Assembly (NCBI RefSeq): GCF_024714475.1
Contig: NZ_JAMZMI010000003.1
Location: 558,001 to 622,000, forward strand
Length of the DNA stretch: 64,000 bases
Reading direction: 5' to 3'
DNA from: Marinoscillum sp. MHG1-6
GTDB taxonomy: Bacteria > Bacteroidota > Bacteroidia > Cytophagales > Cyclobacteriaceae
Shown here: piece after piece, positions 18,482 to 27,116 of the stretch
Numbering within the stretch: the stretch's first letter is position 1
Layout: each line of letters opens with the position of its first letter
The notes under the pieces: model-generated
Told to the model about the DNA's origin: nothing
The model's database searches: none
Seen by the model: the letters and a program-made list of their open reading frames with translations, nothing else
Made by a program: the position numbers and the translations under genes

Positions 18482-20523
18482 TTAAGCAATCCCGCCCTTT
18501 TCAATAAAGCCTCCGGTGTTGGCTCCTGCCCCCTAAATTTCTTATAGAGTTCCATTGGATGTTCGGTGCCTCCTTTAGAAAGGATGTTGTCTTTAAATGA
18601 AGTGGCCGTGACTTTATCAAACACTCCATTCTGCTGAAAAACAGAAAAGGCATCTGCATCCAGCACCTCTGCCCATTTGTAACTATAATATCCGGCCGCA
18701 TAGCCACCTCCGAATATGTGACCAAATTGCACACTCATATTTGTGTTATCAACAGAAGGAAATAAGTCCGTTTTACTGAACGCTTCATGCTCGATATCAA
18801 CTACGCTATCAACTTTAGAAGCCGCATTCATAGGCATATCATGCCACATAAGGTCCAACATCCCAAAACTGATTTGACGCACCGTGGCATAGGCCTCATG
18901 ATAAATGGCACTTTCCTTTAGCTTTTCTATATAATCTAACGGAATCAGCTCGCCGGTTTTATAATGATGTGCAAACAGCTCCAGGCATTCCTTCTCATAG
19001 CACCAGTTTTCCATGATCTGTGAAGGTAATTCCACAAAATCCCAATAGACACTGGTTCCCGATAGGCTTCCATACTTTGTGTCAGCCAACATTCCATGCA
19101 GCGCATGACCAAATTCATGAAACAGGGTTTGCACCTCATCGAACTTAAGTAGAGAAGGCACATCCGGAGACGATGGCGTAAAGTTGCACACGTTACTCAC
19201 CAAAGGGATCACCTTCTTCCCATCCACTTTTTTCTGCTCACGGTAGGAGGTCATCCATGCACCACCACGCTTTCCATCCCGTGGAAAGAAATCTGTGAAG
19301 AATAGTGAGATCACTTCCCCTTTGGCATCCTTTACCTCATAGGCAGTCACCTCTTCATGATAAACCGGGATATCCTCACGCATCACAAAAGTGATATCAA
19401 ACAGCTTTTCTGCCGTCTTAAAAACACCTTCAATCACATTTTCCAGTTTGAAATAGGGTTTAGTCAACTCGTCATCAACGTCATATTTTTTCTTTCTAAG
19501 CTTTTCAGAATAGAAAGCCCAATCCCAGCGCTGAAGTTCGTGTTCAACCCCCAGCTCTTTCATGAAAGCCTTGATTTCCTCAAACTCCTCCTTTGCTTTT
19601 GGCAATGCCTTATCAAGCAAGTCGCTAAGGAAGTTTTGTACCTTTCCGGGCTCCTCAGCCATGCGCTCTTCCAGCACATAATCAGCATAGGTTTTGTACC
19701 CTAATAATTGTGCAAGTTCTGCTCTTAGCGCCACCAGTTGTTTTACGATCTGTTGGTTATCGCGCTCATCTCCTTTCAGGGCCTTACTCATGTAGGCTTT
19801 GTAAAGCTTCTCCCTGAGTTCGCGATTCATGGCGTGTTCCATAAAAGGCACATAACTAGGCGCCTGAAGGGTAAAAACCCACTTACCTTTCTTATCTTTT
19901 TTTTCTGCTGTCGATTTGGCCCTGGAAATCACATCCTCAGGAAGTCCTTCAAGGTCGGCTTCATTGTCGATCACCAGTTCGTAGGAATTCGTCTCTGCCA
20001 GCACATTTTCACCAAACTGTAAGGAAAGCTTTGAAAGCTCTATGGAAACCTCCTTGAAACGTTTCTTTTTATCTCCATCCAAATCAGCCCCACTTCTTAC
20101 AAAACTCTTATAGGTCTTATCCAACAACATTCGTTGTTCTCCATCCAGGGCAAGCTCATCCTTTTGGTTGTAAACCGCCTTGATGCGATCCCAAAGGGCC
20201 TCATTCTGCTTGACCTCATTATTGAATTCAGATAGTTTCGGAGAGGCATCCCTGGCCACCGCCTGCAGCTCGTCACTGGTCTCCGCAGAATTGAGATTAA
20301 ACAACACCGATGAAGCCCGTCCAAGTATTTCCCCTGAAGACTCCAGGGCCTCAATGGTATTCTCAAATGTCGGCTCGTCTGAATTTTCCACGATAGCATC
20401 AATCTCCTCTTTCGCCAGACGAATGCCTTCCTCAATCGCCGGCAAATAATGCTCATTTTTGATGATTTGAAATGGAGGAACCTCGTATGGTGTATCGAAT
20501 GTCTGAAGCAGTGGATTGCTCAT
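18478..20523 (-). CDS. M3 family metallopeptidase (oligopeptidase A / dipeptidyl carboxypeptidase type)
   Basis: A 681-residue zinc peptidase that degrades short peptides, probably in the cytoplasm since no signal peptide is seen. The zinc motif HEFGH is at residues 469-473 in QTLFHEFGHALHG. The conserved downstream histidine/tyrosine segments FGHIFGGGYAAGYYSYKWAEVLDADAF lie near the C-terminus, as in PrlC and Dcp. The N-terminal part is helical and regular for the family. Its stop overlaps the convergent nucleotidyltransferase-like gene by 4 nt. Confidence 0.95.
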   Translation of the reverse strand: MSNPLLQTFDTPYEVPPFQIIKNEHYLPAIEEGIRLAKEEIDAIVENSDEPTFENTIEALESSGEILGRASSVLFNLNSAETSDELQAVARDASPKLSEFNNEVKQNEALWDRIKAVYNQKDELALDGEQRMLLDKTYKSFVRSGADLDGDKKKRFKEVSIELSKLSLQFGENVLAETNSYELVIDNEADLEGLPEDVISRAKSTAEKKDKKGKWVFTLQAPSYVPFMEHAMNRELREKLYKAYMSKALKGDERDNQQIVKQLVALRAELAQLLGYKTYADYVLEERMAEEPGKVQNFLSDLLDKALPKAKEEFEEIKAFMKELGVEHELQRWDWAFYSEKLRKKKYDVDDELTKPYFKLENVIEGVFKTAEKLFDITFVMREDIPVYHEEVTAYEVKDAKGEVISLFFTDFFPRDGKRGGAWMTSYREQKKVDGKKVIPLVSNVCNFTPSSPDVPSLLKFDEVQTLFHEFGHALHGMLADTKYGSLSGTSVYWDFVELPSQIMENWCYEKECLELFAHHYKTGELIPLDYIEKLKESAIYHEAYATVRQISFGMLDLMWHDMPMNAASKVDSVVDIEHEAFSKTDLFPSVDNTNMSVQFGHIFGGGYAAGYYSYKWAEVLDADAFSVFQQNGVFDKVTATSFKDNILSKGGTEHPMELYKKFRGQEPTPEALLKRAGLLN

Positions 20524-20567
20524 TTTATGCTGTTATTATTTGATTAAAAGTAAAGTTTGAGATGGCT

Positions 20568-20575
20568 TACCTTTG
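20568..20575 (+). promoter_or_regulatory. Likely -7 box of the mscS-like gene promoter
   Basis: TACCTTTG, a full TAnnTTTG match, 22 nt upstream of the ATG at 20598. Candidate TTTG elements upstream are not at the ideal spacing (8 or 25 nt). Confidence 0.5.
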
Positions 20576-20597
20576 CCCCCGGTAACCCAAAATAGAC

Positions 20598-22196
20598 ATG
20601 GCAAAACAACTGCTTTTTTTTCTACTTTGTTCCATCACTTTCGGTGTTTTTGCGCAGGATTCGGTGAATGTAGATCTCTCTACTCCGCAATCAGCGCTGA
20701 TCACCCACCTGCTTTATTTGCAGGAGGATAACTATAATGAACATTTGGCTGCCCTCCCCTTCAACCTGAAAAACAGGACCGAGAAGGAAGCCATCACTGC
20801 AGCCATTAAGCTCAAGCAAATTCTTGATGGTGAAGGCATCTATATTGATGTACATGATACTCCTAAGGACGAAGATTATGTAGACTCCCTCTCGAAGAAA
20901 AATCGTTATGTTCTCACTAGTGAGCACCCTGAAATCTACCTGGTCAAAGAAGGTGAGAACTGGTATTATTCTGAGCGATCCATTGTTTTCATTGATATTC
21001 TTCATAAAAAGGTCTTTCGCTTTGGGACAGACCGACTGGTAAGACTGCTCCCAAAACTGGGAACCAGAAAAGTATTGGGGCTGCACATGTATCAATACAT
21101 TGGCATTCTGATCCTGGCTTTTCTGAGTACCGTCATCCATAAGGTTTTCACTTTTATTGTTGAAAAAATATTCATTCAACTGATCCATCAGGCTGGATAT
21201 GAAAGGCTTGCCGGACGTTACCTGCTACCAGCAGCGCGTCCTGCCAGTATGTTCCTTGTGTTTGGACTGCTGGTCATATTTGCTCCGGTACTTCAGTTGC
21301 CTCCGGACATATCACATTATGTGATGATCGTGCTGAAAGCCCTGATACCTCTTTTTGGTACGATGGTTTTCTACCGGATGGTTGATGTGCTGGCTCTTTA
21401 TCTGGAAAGACTTGCACAAAAAACCAAAAGCACGCTAGATGATCAGCTGGTACCACTAATGCGGAAGACCTTAAAGACTTTCATTGTCATCATCGGTACG
21501 CTCTTCGTTTTGAGCAATCTGAATATTGATATTATCCCACTTTTAACCGGGCTTTCCATCGGGGGTTTGGCGTTTGCACTCGCCGCTCAGGACACCATAA
21601 AAAACTTCTTTGGCTCTTTGATGATCTTCATTGACAAGCCATTTCAAATTGGCGATTGGATCACCTCAGGAGATATTGACGGCACAGTAGAAGAAGTAGG
21701 GTTTCGTTCTTCGAGAATCCGGACCTTTAGAAACTCTCTGATGTACGTACCAAATGGTAAAATGGCCGATAGTGTCATTGACAACCATGGCTTACGCCAG
21801 TATCGAAGGTTCTACACACAAATTACAGTAACATATGATACACCGCCGGAGCTTATCGAGACTTTTGTTGAAGGATTGAGAAAGATCGTCGAGACCCATC
21901 CCAATACGCGAAAGGACTATTACAACATTTATTTCAATGATATGGCCTCCTTCTCGCTCAACATCATGTTCTATATCTTTTTCGAGGTTCCAGACTGGCC
22001 GGGAGAGTTGAAGGCACGACATGAGGTACTTCTGGAGATTGTTAGGCTGGCAGAAAAGCTGGGCGTCAACTTTGCCTTCCCTACACAAACTCTTCATATG
22101 GAAAATTTTCCGGGTCAGCCATCTATGTCTCCCTCATATGTCGGAAAGGACGAGATGAAATTAAAACTGGACGAATACTTTAACAGTAAGCAGTGA
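20598..22196 (+). CDS. Mechanosensitive ion channel, MscS family
   Basis: A 532-residue membrane protein with a signal peptide (MAKQLLFFLLCSITFGVFAQ), a periplasmic segment of about 130 residues, five or so helices and a MscS core. The pore helix and beta domain are recognisable in LSIGGLAFALAAQDTIKNFFGSLMIFIDKPFQIGDWI and the following GTVEEVGFRSSRIRTFRNSLMYVPNG. It is expected to release solutes on hypo-osmotic shock. The long N-terminal periplasmic domain makes it larger than E. coli MscS. It has its own TAnnTTTG promoter box. Confidence 0.93.
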   Translation: MAKQLLFFLLCSITFGVFAQDSVNVDLSTPQSALITHLLYLQEDNYNEHLAALPFNLKNRTEKEAITAAIKLKQILDGEGIYIDVHDTPKDEDYVDSLSKKNRYVLTSEHPEIYLVKEGENWYYSERSIVFIDILHKKVFRFGTDRLVRLLPKLGTRKVLGLHMYQYIGILILAFLSTVIHKVFTFIVEKIFIQLIHQAGYERLAGRYLLPAARPASMFLVFGLLVIFAPVLQLPPDISHYVMIVLKALIPLFGTMVFYRMVDVLALYLERLAQKTKSTLDDQLVPLMRKTLKTFIVIIGTLFVLSNLNIDIIPLLTGLSIGGLAFALAAQDTIKNFFGSLMIFIDKPFQIGDWITSGDIDGTVEEVGFRSSRIRTFRNSLMYVPNGKMADSVIDNHGLRQYRRFYTQITVTYDTPPELIETFVEGLRKIVETHPNTRKDYYNIYFNDMASFSLNIMFYIFFEVPDWPGELKARHEVLLEIVRLAEKLGVNFAFPTQTLHMENFPGQPSMSPSYVGKDEMKLKLDEYFNSKQ

Positions 22197-22239
22197 TCAG
22201 TTTAACAGTAAACAGTTAACAGTTAAAAAGCAACTTACC

Positions 22240-23259
22240 ATGAAAGCATACTACCTCATCAAAAACGGATCTTCAGATCAAGCTTTTGAACTGAGAGAAA
22301 CTGAAACTCCCAAGCCAAATGCCGGAGAGGTGCTGGTAAAGTCGCAGGGTTTCGGGCTCAATTTTGCCGATGTCATGGCTCGATTGGGCATCTATAAAGA
22401 GTGCCCGCCGCTCCCAACTGTGGTAGGTTATGAAAATGTTGGCCATGTTGTAGCTGTTGGAGAAGGAGTAACCAGTGTAAAAGAAGGTGACCGTGTATTG
22501 GCTTTCACCAGATTTGGAGGATATGCCGACCATGTGATCACGCCAGTGTTGGCAGTTGCAAAAATCCCTGAAGAATGGTCAGTAGGAATTGCTACGGCCC
22601 TGGCCACACAGTACATCACCGCCTACTTCGCTATTGAAGAGGCTGTAAAGCTACACAGAGGAGACCATGTGCTGGTACATGCCGCTGCAGGGGGTGTAGG
22701 CACAGCATTGGTCCAGTTCCTCAAGGCTAAAGGGTGTATCATCTTTGGAACAGCCTCCGCGAGTAAGCACGAATACCTCAAGTCACTCGGGGTCGATTAC
22801 CCTATAGATTATCGTGACAATGATTATGCTCTGGAAATTGAAAAACTTGGGTTTAAAGGTAAAATTGATGCCACCTACAATCCTATTGGGGGAGACTATG
22901 TCAAGAGGGATTACCAACTTCTTAATTCAGGTGGACGGGTAGTGCTCTTTGGCGCTTCCAAGCTTACTGAGGCAAAAGGCAATATCATCAAGATGCTAAA
23001 ACTGGTATTTGGTTTTGGCTTCTGGAGCCCTATAAAGTTTGTCTCTCAATCGAAATCAATCATCGGGGTGAACATGCTCCACATCGGCGACAACAAACCC
23101 GCACTGTTGAGCCAATGCCTTCAACAAGTTGTAGCTAAAGCTGCGAATGGTGACATCCAACCTACAGTGGGAAAGGAATTTGAACATTCAGAACTTGCTG
23201 CTGCACATGACTTTTTGGCCTCGCGTAAGTCTATAGGTAAAATCGCCATCAACTGGTGA
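22240..23259 (+). CDS. Zinc-independent quinone oxidoreductase / MDR-family dehydrogenase
   Basis: A 339-residue NADPH-dependent medium-chain reductase. The N-terminal GroES-like domain has GFGLNFADVMARLGIY and VVGYENVGHVVAVGEGV; the Rossmann motif HAAAGGVGTALVQ (about residues 147-159) binds the cofactor. Zinc-ligand cysteines are absent, as in quinone oxidoreductases and VAT-1-like proteins. The true substrate is unknown. It follows the mscS-like gene by 43 nt, a gap filled with short AACAGTTAA-like repeats. A terminator follows directly. Confidence 0.9.
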   Translation: MKAYYLIKNGSSDQAFELRETETPKPNAGEVLVKSQGFGLNFADVMARLGIYKECPPLPTVVGYENVGHVVAVGEGVTSVKEGDRVLAFTRFGGYADHVITPVLAVAKIPEEWSVGIATALATQYITAYFAIEEAVKLHRGDHVLVHAAAGGVGTALVQFLKAKGCIIFGTASASKHEYLKSLGVDYPIDYRDNDYALEIEKLGFKGKIDATYNPIGGDYVKRDYQLLNSGGRVVLFGASKLTEAKGNIIKMLKLVFGFGFWSPIKFVSQSKSIIGVNMLHIGDNKPALLSQCLQQVVAKAANGDIQPTVGKEFEHSELAAAHDFLASRKSIGKIAINW

Positions 23260-23260
23260 T

Positions 23261-23280
23261 ATACCCATTTTTGGGTATTT
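23261..23280 (+). terminator. Terminator after quinone oxidoreductase gene
   Basis: ATACCCA / TGGGTAT stem of 7 bp with a TTTT loop, then TTTTC, starting 1 nt after the stop codon. Confidence 0.65.
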
Positions 23281-23609
23281 TCATTTCTAACGCAACAATC
23301 CGCGAATAGCAGGCGTTTCTTATCTGGTAGGTTAATGTCTTTAATCCATGAATAACTAAGTGGATTCGATGACAACTTGCTGATAGCTTGGTGTATACAG
23401 CAAAAATCAATTTATCAATCCGACAAATTCACACGAAAAAAACGGATGATTATTGACTTTTTTATGGATCAGGTCAATGAATTGAAAAATATTTAATAAA
23501 TAAGTCAATTGATTGAATAAAATACAATATTGAGATAAATTTGATAAGAATATCAGAAAATGATGTCTCATTTCAGTCAAAGAAGTCTTATAGTATAAAA
23601 AGGGGTTTT
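23281..23609. other. Intergenic region with ATTGAC/GTCAAT motifs
   Basis: About 330 nt of AT-rich DNA without a convincing gene. It carries ATTGAC near 23452 and GTCAAT near 23474 as an inverted pair and another GTCAATTGATT near 23504, which might be regulatory for the following small membrane protein. No clear promoter was seen. Confidence 0.3.
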
Positions 23610-23810
23610 ATGAAGTCTTTCAAATTTTATTTAATTATCGATTCCATCATGATACTGGTGGGAGCAGCACTATGTGCCATTTTTGTTTCATTGAGCAATA
23701 CTTATGTTCCTTTTGAATTGGCTGCACTTTGCGGATTCACAGGAGCCACCTTAGTTGCATTGGGCACTTCTATGTTGTGGGAAATGAGAAAATCTACGGC
23801 AGAGAAGTAG
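23610..23810 (+). CDS. Small two-helix membrane protein
   Basis: A 66-residue protein from the ATG at 23610, MKSFKFYLIIDSIMILVGAAL, with two hydrophobic helices (residues about 5-27 and 35-56) and a charged C-terminus. The frame is open upstream to a TTG at 23541, but the ATG is preceded by AAAAAGGGG, a purine-rich ribosome-binding-like stretch, and starts right at the first helix. Unknown function. Confidence 0.6.
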   Translation: MKSFKFYLIIDSIMILVGAALCAIFVSLSNTYVPFELAALCGFTGATLVALGTSMLWEMRKSTAEK

Positions 23811-24202
23811 CTATTATGATGCCCTTCCCAAAACGAGAACATTATAAAACGATTGTGACCTCTGCCAAAAAAACTCAATTCTAAGGTCCCTGGCTACCTG
23901 CTAAGACTCCATTACCGCTAATCAACCTTCCAACCTACCAAAGAGAAGAACCTCTTTCTACCTCTAACATCTGGTGTAAACAATTTTCCTTTGCTAAACA
24001 CCGGCAACATATCCTGACTGACCTAGCATTCTTTTTATTATGGATTTTGTAGATATCATAATGTTCGTTTAGTCCACTTCAGTGCTTCTTTCATTTCTAA
24101 TCTACCTACCCCTCTTATTAAAATATCTCTAAAAAATGTGACCAAATAAGTCCTCACTGTATCTAAGGGTAAATGAATTATTAATTATCTAACTTTTAGA
24201 TC
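23811..24202. other. Gene-poor gap of about 390 nt
   Basis: No reading frame longer than about 25 codons, repeat or convincing hairpin was found. It precedes the sigma-factor operon and presumably contains its promoter, but no clear TAnnTTTG with a -33 element was found. Confidence 0.3.
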
Positions 24203-24589
24203 ATGAGTACTGCACATTATGTAAGTGATATTGTTGTCTATTTATGCTTTTATTCCTGCCTCTTTTTTTCGATATATTTCTTTTTGAAATATCGAAACAA
24301 GGAACGTATGGCACTGATAGAACGGGACGCTGATGTATCGGATATTTACAAAAAAAGGCCCTTTACCTTCAAATTCCCCTGGTTTAAGATTGGGATGCTT
24401 TTCTTTTTTATAGGACTAGGAGCTGGTATTTCTATGCTTGCTGTTGCCCTCATACAAGAAGTAAATCAGATTAAGTTTGGAAAAGAAATCATTGCTCCGA
24501 CCATGATATTTTCGATACTTACCTCTGGTGGATTGGGGATGATCCTGGCTCATCGTCTGGACAAGCCGAAAGCTGAATCAAATGGATGA
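24203..24589 (+). CDS. Three-helix membrane protein (DUF6249-like) upstream of sigma factor
   Basis: A 128-residue inner-membrane protein with hydrophobic segments at about residues 10-28, 61-82 and 95-115, separated by a charged segment (KYRNKERMALIERDADVSDIYKKRP). It resembles the DUF6249 proteins often found beside ECF sigma genes in Bacteroidota; that name is from memory. Its last 8 nt overlap the sigma-factor start, so translation is coupled. It may help sense or transmit an envelope signal. Confidence 0.7.
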   Translation: MSTAHYVSDIVVYLCFYSCLFFSIYFFLKYRNKERMALIERDADVSDIYKKRPFTFKFPWFKIGMLFFFIGLGAGISMLAVALIQEVNQIKFGKEIIAPTMIFSILTSGGLGMILAHRLDKPKAESNG

Positions 24590-25136
24590 ATTTTATATTG
24601 AAAAGGTTCTAAACGGAGATCATCGCTCTTTTCAATATTTCATCACCAGTTATAAATCCTATGTTTTCTCGTTGTCATTTTCTGTACTCAAGGACAAATA
24701 CCTGGCAGAAGATGTGACGCAGGAAGCATTCATTAAAGCCTACAAAAGCCTGAGATCCTTCAAAGGGAATTCCAGCTTCAGGACGTGGATCGGACGTATT
24801 GTGATCAATGAGGCGCTTAGAAAAGCTAAAAAGGAAAGGCGTTATGATGCCGAAGAGATTCCTCCGGAAGATTTTTCCAGTAACTCGGCTGACAAAATAT
24901 CTAACCTTGAAAAGGATGAACAGCGGTATTACATCAGCCTGGTATTTGAAAAAATACCTCCCGAGCAAAGCCTGGCGCTTGAATTATTCTACCTGAAGGA
25001 AATGTCGGTTGCCGAAATTATCGCCTTAACAGACTGGTCATCGTCTAAAACAAAAATGCTTTTGCAACGAGGTCGCAAGACATTTTATTACAACTTAAAA
25101 AGCATGCTAAAATCTGAAGTCAGAGAAATATTATGA
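24582..25136 (+). CDS. ECF-type RNA polymerase sigma factor
   Basis: A 184-residue sigma-70 family protein with regions 2 and 4 only. Region 2 is visible in LKDKYLAEDVTQEAFIKAYKSLRSFKGNSSFRTWIGRIVINEALRKAKKERR and region 4 in EIIALTDWSSSKTKMLLQRGRKTFYYNL. It overlaps the membrane protein upstream by 8 nt and the next gene by 4 nt (ATGA). Activity is presumably held in check by one of its membrane partners. Confidence 0.93.
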   Translation: MDEFYIEKVLNGDHRSFQYFITSYKSYVFSLSFSVLKDKYLAEDVTQEAFIKAYKSLRSFKGNSSFRTWIGRIVINEALRKAKKERRYDAEEIPPEDFSSNSADKISNLEKDEQRYYISLVFEKIPPEQSLALELFYLKEMSVAEIIALTDWSSSKTKMLLQRGRKTFYYNLKSMLKSEVREIL

Positions 25137-25471
25137 AAAGTGATAAAGATGATTTCAAAGAGCTTCTGGGGCTCAAGGAAACTCCGGAACCTTCTCACGA
25201 GTTGGATTGGCAAATCATGAATCGAATTGAAAACATTGCCAACGCAGGGCCTTCCAACAGGCACTTACTCTATTTGTCCTGGGCCTTTTTCGCATTTGGT
25301 TTATTGATTGGCATTGCTATATCTATATTTTGGATTCCTGCAGAAATCAATATCATGGGTCTTACGGCCAGACATTTGCCAATGATCATATTGACGATAT
25401 GTACGGGACTTCTATTACTCCTGTTCGATAACATATATGGCACGCTCAAAGCCATGCGACATAAACATTAA
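25133..25471 (+). CDS. Putative anti-sigma factor, membrane protein
   Basis: A 112-residue protein with a soluble N-terminus of about 45 residues (DDFKELLGLKETPEPSHELDWQIMNRI) and two membrane helices (about 47-67 and 79-98). Position directly after and overlapping an ECF sigma gene, and this topology, suggest an anti-sigma factor with a cytoplasmic sigma-binding tail. No zinc-finger motif (HxxxCxxC) is present, so assignment rests on context. Confidence 0.6.
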   Translation: MKSDKDDFKELLGLKETPEPSHELDWQIMNRIENIANAGPSNRHLLYLSWAFFAFGLLIGIAISIFWIPAEINIMGLTARHLPMIILTICTGLLLLLFDNIYGTLKAMRHKH

Positions 25472-25582
25472 TCTTAGATCCATTTGAAGCTCAATGTGAA
25501 TTAAAGTCAATCGGCTTTAGGCATTAATTAGATCACCCTTTATCTTACCAAACAGTTAATTAAAATTAAAATACAAACAAGG

Positions 25583-26071
25583 ATGAAACAATTCAAAACC
25601 GCGATTTTCACATTATTCACTGCTGTCGTACTGCTGTCTTGCTCAGATGAAGAGAAAGGACCGAAGTATGAATTTAAAGACCAAAACCTTCAAGGCAAGA
25701 TTGACGGACAGGCATATAATTATGGTGAAGGGACTGTAGATTTTTCAACTGAAGGAAAGATGTCCTTCGACCTGTTCAGTGATCAGGAAACCACGGCAGC
25801 CTGCGACCAATTTGGTTTCGGAGATTTTGTCGTAGCGTTTTTCACCATGAAAAAGAATGAGGGGCTTGTTGAGCTGGTTCTGGACTTCAATGGCGGAACC
25901 AGCCAAACCGTGACGCTCTTGAATCCGGACAATTTCATTAACTACGTCACTACTGAAGGTGCAATTGAAATAACCTCCATCGCAGATTCGGTAGTTGTAG
26001 GAAAAATCGATGCGCGCATGGATGAGAATAATTACATCAATGGCAATTTCACTGCTACGGTGTGTCCATAA
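25583..26071 (+). CDS. Lipoprotein, DUF-type beta-rich, unknown function
   Basis: A 162-residue predicted lipoprotein: MKQFKTAIFTLFTAVVLLSC gives a lipobox LLSC at cysteine 20, then an acidic linker (SDEEKGPKYE) and a strand-rich domain with one later cysteine near the middle and one near the C-terminus (TATVCP). It is the last gene before a convergent pair. It may be a target of the nearby sigma factor, but nothing in the sequence proves it. Confidence 0.8.
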   Translation: MKQFKTAIFTLFTAVVLLSCSDEEKGPKYEFKDQNLQGKIDGQAYNYGEGTVDFSTEGKMSFDLFSDQETTAACDQFGFGDFVVAFFTMKKNEGLVELVLDFNGGTSQTVTLLNPDNFINYVTTEGAIEITSIADSVVVGKIDARMDENNYINGNFTATVCP

Positions 26072-26076
26072 ACATC

Positions 26077-26115
26077 AACAGGAATGGTTCGAGTATTAAC
26101 CGGACCATTCCTGTT
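26077..26115. terminator. Bidirectional hairpin between convergent genes
   Basis: AACAGGAATGGT (26077-26088) and ACCATTCCTGTT (26104-26115) make a perfect 12-bp stem with a 15-nt loop. It lies between the lipoprotein stop and the stop of the convergent gene, whose TAA it overlaps. No long T run follows, but the stem is stable. Confidence 0.6.
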
Positions 26116-26665
26116 ATAATACCATTAGCAAAACACCCAATCCAAACCCAATCCCGCCAGCTACCAGCTTATCCGTGACACCGTTCCACCAAATACCACG
26201 GATATTCCTCTTTAGCTTTTTAATAGTATGTTCCATCTGTTGGATTTGAGACTCTAACTCCAGGTTATTTCGATGTAGCTCTTCATTATTATTGCCAAGG
26301 GTGACCAAACTTGTATCTAGTTGAGCAACAATATCATCGAATGCTATTGAGGTTTGGGTTGCATCATCTTCCATACGGACAATCAGTTTTGATACCAGCA
26401 CCTCCACCTCCTTTACTTTTTCCAGAAGAGACTGATTGATGACCTGAAGTTCTAGGTTAGTCAAACGCATCTCCACCAACTCATCAAGCTTTTCATTAAG
26501 CAACTGAGCACGGGAACTGCTAATTACAAAGGCAGTATCGGTATCAATTTTCACCATCTCTCCATGATGTACCATGAGCTTCTGATCCGATTCCCTAAAA
26601 TGCCTTTCCTGAGCATAAGAAATGGAAATTATCAAACTGAATATCACTATGAATAATCCTCTCAT
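26114..26665 (-). CDS. Secreted/tail-anchored coiled-coil protein
   Basis: A 183-residue protein with a signal peptide (MRGLFIVIFSLIISISYA), a long heptad-rich helix (residues about 55-155, for example LNEKLDELVEMRLTNLELQVINQSLLEKVKEVEVLVSKL) and a hydrophobic C-terminal segment (VAGGIGFGLGVLLMVL). Topology suggests a periplasmic coiled coil anchored at the C-terminus. It starts 2 nt after the stop of the next coiled-coil gene and is probably its operon partner. Function unknown; the pair looks structural. Confidence 0.7.
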   Translation of the reverse strand: MRGLFIVIFSLIISISYAQERHFRESDQKLMVHHGEMVKIDTDTAFVISSSRAQLLNEKLDELVEMRLTNLELQVINQSLLEKVKEVEVLVSKLIVRMEDDATQTSIAFDDIVAQLDTSLVTLGNNNEELHRNNLELESQIQQMEHTIKKLKRNIRGIWWNGVTDKLVAGGIGFGLGVLLMVL

Positions 26666-26667
26666 AT

Positions 26668-27045
26668 TTAAAACTTTAAGGAGTCCACATCCAAACTGTC
26701 ACCGGAATACTCTACCGTGGTATGATTGAAATCATGCAATAATTCGGATAGCTCATTACCAATATCGCGCATGGCTGAAACATGGATCTGATTATCAGTT
26801 CCAACCTCTCCCTGAAGCAGGACGATTTGATTCCGGGCATTATCCAAACTTCTATAAAGACTATCATAACTTGACCTGAGTGCCTGATAATTCAAAGAGA
26901 TGGAATTGAGTGAATCCAATTCCAGTTCCAGGACGTTTATCTGGTTGCGTGCATTCCTCAAGGCGTTATTTTTGGATAGTATGAAATAAGTTAATCCTGC
27001 TGTTATAATCAGAAATACTAAATATTTTAGATGGGCTATCTTCAT
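26668..27045 (-). CDS. Membrane-anchored coiled-coil protein
   Basis: A 125-residue protein with one N-terminal membrane helix (residues about 7-24, LKYLVFLIITAGLTYFILS), then heptad-like coil (NALRNARNQINVLELELDSLNSI and LRSSYDSLYRSLDNARNQIVLLQGEV). No domain is recognised. It precedes the gene at 26114-26665 by 2 nt; both have coiled coils and membrane segments, so they could form one complex. Its own upstream region (27046-27116) is short. Confidence 0.7.
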   Translation of the reverse strand: MKIAHLKYLVFLIITAGLTYFILSKNNALRNARNQINVLELELDSLNSISLNYQALRSSYDSLYRSLDNARNQIVLLQGEVGTDNQIHVSAMRDIGNELSELLHDFNHTTVEYSGDSLDVDSLKF

Positions 27046-27116
27046 GCATCAAAGAGGTTGTTGCTATTTAAAAATTAAGGCGTGAAGATAGAAAAGATTG
27101 GGACATCCGTCCTCAA

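Noticed and set aside
22197-22239. Short AACAGTTAA-like direct repeats after the mscS-like gene, considered as CRISPR or microsatellite
   Set aside because: Units are under 10 nt and irregular with no spacers; no cas gene is near. Noted as low-complexity only.
26077-26115. GGTTCGAGT..AACC resembling a tRNA T-loop
   Set aside because: No acceptor, D or anticodon arms around it; it is part of a 12-bp hairpin between convergent genes.
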